Positions 60,246 to 64,000 of a stretch of 64,000 nt of DNA are shown piece after piece. Numbering within the stretch: the first letter of the stretch is position 1; each line of letters opens with the position of its first letter. The stretch comes from Orthonyx spaldingii (Eukaryota; Chordata; Aves; Passeriformes; Orthonychidae): the NCBI GenBank assembly GCA_013397795.1, contig VZTJ01001444.1, positions 1 to 64,000 on the forward strand, given 5' to 3'. Under the pieces are notes generated by a model. It saw only the letters and a list, made by a program, of their open reading frames with translations. It was not told the DNA's origin and did no database searches. A program made the position numbers and the translations under genes.

Positions 60246-62832
60246 CCCACACTGAAGTGGGCAGCAAGTAAGTTACATGTTTTGCCCCTAAAAGAACTCC
60301 AATTAGACAGTTTACTTTTCACAGTGAACTACACAACAGTAAAAAGTTATTAGGAACTTTACATCCTATCTATACTCTCAAAATCAGTCATGCACCTACG
60401 TCAAGTCCAAGAATATTGATACACATCATCCATTTAAAAGTTTCCTCTGAAAAATGGATCAAAGACATAATTTCTGAATAACAAAGAGATTCTCCAAACT
60501 TCTCTACTCATCCCTTTCCAACACAAGCCCCTGATAAGTGCATTTCTTTAGGAATGAGATACTTTTCTCATAGTTACCCATTTATCTGTAGGAAGAGTTG
60601 TCATAGCAATTTTTAAAGATTCCACATAAGTAAGTTTCTTCATTGAAAGTTTCAACTCTTTGGCACCTCGGCCTGAGCCTCAGGTCCAGGAAAAGCCCTA
60701 CTAATATTGAGCCCATCTCATTGGAAGGATCCTCTCAAAGACCGTATTTCGCAGACAAATTTTACTTTATCCAGGGAATCGCACTCTTGTTCATCGTGTG
60801 ACGCAGTGAAATGATTATGTTTTCTCCTCAAATCTACAACCTGGAATCTAGTTCATGTAGCTTCAAACCCATACATTGCTGCCTTCTCTCACTTCCGAAA
60901 GAAGATTAAGATTACTCTGATCTGAAAACCCCATCAAAATCTATCATGTACGACTTGAAATACCTTCTTGATGTGGAGTGGAGAAAGAAGCAAATACGAA
61001 ATAAGGGATCCAATGCTAACCTTGCTTGCCTTGGTACTAAACAAATTGAATTTTAGAACTCAAAACTTTACTCTTGATTGTCCACATTGCAAGGCAATTC
61101 ACCATTGCAAGTTGTCCTCTCCTCACTCCAAGCAACAAAGCAACTCTTTGAAACAAGCCTTGTGTTTTTTTCCTTTCAAGAAAGACCAGATTAAGATGTG
61201 ATATTTTATAAAAATAATTAATCTAGCCATAGAACCCCATCTGATTTACAGCAAAACCTCATCATTATCAGCACAGTGATTGCAGGTGCCTGGCAGTAAC
61301 AACTGCACACTTCTCAAGAACAAACAGTAGTGTTTCTCTGAGGAAAAAATTCCTCCACAGAAATTTTTTAATGCCCTGACAAAGAGGCAGAATTTTTCAA
61401 CTTGTTTCCAATTATCTGGATTTCAAGATGCTTCATACACTAGCTATTCTTTGAAGCTACAGACAATATTCTGTTTTCTGAGAGAGCAAATCCACATACT
61501 CCATGATATGAAACAAAGAACTGTGGTGAACTCTGCATACTCAAAACTAAATATGCAATGCTACACTATGTTGTATCTCAAGGTGTTATCTTAGAGATTT
61601 TCATATGGTTTTAAAGACAGAAAAGAGGTCTGCTTCTCAAAGCACCCATGTTCTATGGACTATAATCTCAAGACCATAAAACACACATATCCCTAGGGAT
61701 TCAGTCTCATCTTTGTATTTTACATATAATACCACTGTGTTTATCTCCTTTTATCTGGTATTAAAGCAGACAACTCCAGTGTGCTCCCTTTCCATCTCTG
61801 CTTTTAAGATCTACATGCTTCTCCCCTATCCTGTGTCCCCAAACAAAAAAGAAGAGCAGATAAGATGGGTATAGCTCAATAGTAAGTCAAATTTAGCTCA
61901 GAAATCAGTTACAGAATACCTCTTGAAGAGGCTTGGCTCCTGACAGACATGGTCTTAGCATGTTCCTTCAGTTCATCTAACATACGAACACAGCATGTTC
62001 AAGAACCCAAATTACCAAAATATTCAGCACCTAGCTGCAAGATTCTTCAAATGCTTCTTTAAACGTTTATTCACAATGTAGATGATTTTATGCCCAAACT
62101 ATATGAGATAGAGTTTTTCAAAGACTAAATAACCACCAATGTCTTATTAACCTTAGATTACGGCCTAAGGTTCCTGGTCTGATGGTCAGATGCAGGTATC
62201 ATCAACTTTATTAGTGGTAGATTTGTAACAATACTACCAAATCCTTTTAAATTAAGTTTGGCACACCCCGATTATCCTATGAGGCTTTCACAACAGCACA
62301 TTTGGAAAGCCTCATGAGTCTACCAATTTTCATATATGGGCACATTCTTCAAGAACACCATTCAAAGTGATATCAGCCTTAGAGGAACAGAGAAGGCACT
62401 GATCATAATGCAAAGCTTTGGGTATTTTACAACACATTTGAATGTACTAAAAAATCTCTCATAAGAAGTACCTTTCTGAAAGGCTAGATGCAGGCAGCAG
62501 ATGAACTGACATTCTCTGGCAAAGATACTACCATCAAGCTGATTTGCTCTCTAAGTTGAAACTATTATAATATGGGACAAGAAATTAGGGCAAACTCATT
62601 AAGATCCTTTTTCCCCTAGAAGATCTCACCTGTAAATATAAGCACTTTGTTACTATGAATTCAAGGGAATGGCCGCTTTCCTAAAAGGCTGAATAACAAG
62701 ATGGCTGTTCTAGGCTTGAAGAGGGAAAAAAACAAACCAGTAACAGAACAAAAGATGTATTTCTATGAAATCTAACCATTCCAACAAAAGCATGTTCTAA
62801 GCTTAGAATTTTCTCCACACTGAAGTGGGCAG
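60246..62832. repeat. Short dispersed repeat pair
   Basis: 'ccacactgaagtgggcag.aag' occurs at about 60246-60267 and again at about 62814-62832, each preceded by a related 'agaatatt/agaatttt' and 'catg' context. They may be remnants of one unrecognised repeat family. Confidence 0.4.
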
Positions 62833-63041
62833 GAAGAAGGACTGGCTAGAAGAGACTGTTATAGATAATTGCTTCCTTTTATGAAAGTACTGTCAGTTCC
62901 TTGAGAAGATATGAATAGGAAAGATGAGACAGGACTTCTGGAATCTAAAGTTCCTCTTTTGGTGGATGGCAAAGGGTTTACTCGGGAACCTGATATCCCT
63001 AAAACCACATGTATTTCAAACTCTTCAGTGTCTTGCGCTTG

Positions 63042-63963
63042 TGTCAGAGACTGAAAATAGTTCATGCTTCAAATATTGATATAAAGTTTTGCTCATTATA
63101 AAGAAGCTACAACCAAAGAAGCCTCCCTGAAGACTGTGACTTTGGACTGAAAGTCAAACTGCTGATTAGATAAAGGGAAACCTATTGTTCAATCATCTCA
63201 GGTTGAGGGAAAGGTATACATCCAAAAAAGGCTAAAGCTACCAGCTGCGCTGAGAATCATCCCCAGCTGAGTTTGGGGTGGGGGGAGAGCATAGCTCACA
63301 GAAGCCAGGTGTACACAGCTCCTCCCCCGCCCCCGAACTGAGAGCGGGAGTGGGGGGAGGAGGTTTCGGGTACGTGGCATAACCTCTGGTGAGAGACACT
63401 GAACATCCATCCTTCCTTACACAAACTGGCCCAGCTGTGGAACCCCCAACCCCATAGGCCACATTCATGGGACATTCACGTGAGAGGCAGCTAAGGGGAG
63501 TCATAATCCATCAAATACCCCCCTAAGTGCCCCCCTGAGTGATTGCTAAAGCCTTGCACCACAGGACTGCATGTGATGCAACAGATCCAAAGTCTGTTGC
63601 AAGAGACAATGGCAAACTCTTCCCTCCCAGGGAGGTGCCTGGGTTTTCCTACCTGTCATGAGTGTATATTCACCCATTGGACTTTATGCTTTTTGGGGGG
63701 ACCTTCACCATCAAGACCAGCTGGAGAGGATCAATGGAGCATCGCTGGGATCCATGGAGTGGTGATATTTTCCCTATTCTGTCTCTGTCACTCTCTTTCT
63801 GTCCTCCCCACCTATTTTCTACTGCTCTCTCTTCTTTGTCTTTCTGTCTTTCTCTCATATCTACTATCAAATAAAACTCATACTATTGAGTGGCATATGG
63901 TCTCGTTTGCACCTTAATTCGGGCAGAGGTATTTCTAAGAACCTTAATAATCGGATCCTGACA
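63042..63963 (+). mobile_element. Solo LTR, family 1, copy C, with 5-bp target-site duplication
   Basis: The 922-bp relative of 7629-8562 starts TGTCAGAGACTGAA and ends GATCCTGACA. GCTTG flanks it at 63037-63041 and 63964-63968. The U5 words 'catatggtctcgtttgcaccttaattcgggcagagg' are identical to copy A. Confidence 0.92.
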
Positions 63964-64000
63964 GCTTGTTCTTGTCATTTGATTGAGCCTTGATCACGAC

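Larger units (their letters stand above)
57624..63036 (-). other. Presumed ICE1 intron(s), no further exon identified
   Basis: The exon ending at 57623 needs at least one upstream exon, so this stretch should be intronic at least in part. I could not recognise the coiled-coil exons here. It contains the ICE1 exon-like fragment at 59232-59298 and two copies of a short repeat near 60246 and 62814. Confidence 0.5.

Noticed and set aside
7023..63963. CRISPR-like arrays
   Set aside because: The tandem repeats present (GAT, TC, 12-bp, 26-bp) have no spacers, and the host is a vertebrate.

Overview
The window reads as nuclear DNA of a bird. It holds CR1 LINE fragments with the typical 3' end, many solo LTRs of avian endogenous retroviruses (ERVL-type and ERVK-type), AT-rich introns, and two vertebrate genes that can be assembled exon by exon with GT-AG junctions. 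The species cannot be named from the sequence. There are no bacterial, CRISPR, rRNA or tRNA features.

Layout. Positions 1-25000 are gene-free and repeat-rich. They hold a decayed ERVL-like pol fragment (1-1000), several solo LTRs (7349-7607, 7629-8562, 13970-14894 and 16168-17511, all four with intact target-site duplications), an LTR-like family in two opposite copies (about 5480-6410 and 10640-13250), two CR1 fragments (18190-18940 and 21330-22505) and another LTR at 23718-24256. A 182-base N gap (10946-11127) and single Ns at 11842, 14553 and 19363 mark weak assembly; three of these four sit beside nearly identical duplications.

The minus strand from 31852 down to 25625 encodes a complete HUS1 in eight coding exons (284 codons plus stop). 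HUS1 is the clamp subunit of the RAD9-HUS1-RAD1 checkpoint complex. Its GC-rich promoter region is at about 31550-32300. About 9 kb of mostly featureless intergenic DNA follows (32300-40285), interrupted by a head-to-head inverted LTR pair (32471-33343).

The minus strand from 57623 down to 40570 encodes the 3' eight coding exons of ICE1 (interactor of little elongation complex ELL subunit 1), including one 4431-nt exon. The N-terminal coiled-coil exons were not found and probably lie upstream, in or beyond 57.6-64 kb. ICE1 introns carry a CR1 fragment, two solo LTRs and, most unusually, a second copy of about 55 bp of ICE1's own coding exon (59232-59298).

HUS1 and ICE1 are in tandem on the same strand, ICE1 upstream. 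They have separate jobs (DNA-damage checkpoint clamp; snRNA transcription and RNA surveillance scaffold), and nothing in the sequence shows that they are co-regulated. I found no convincing new multi-gene system. The strongest oddities are the exon fragment copied into an ICE1 intron, the inverted LTR pair, the series of solo LTRs with exact target-site duplications, and the gap-associated duplications that look like assembly errors.
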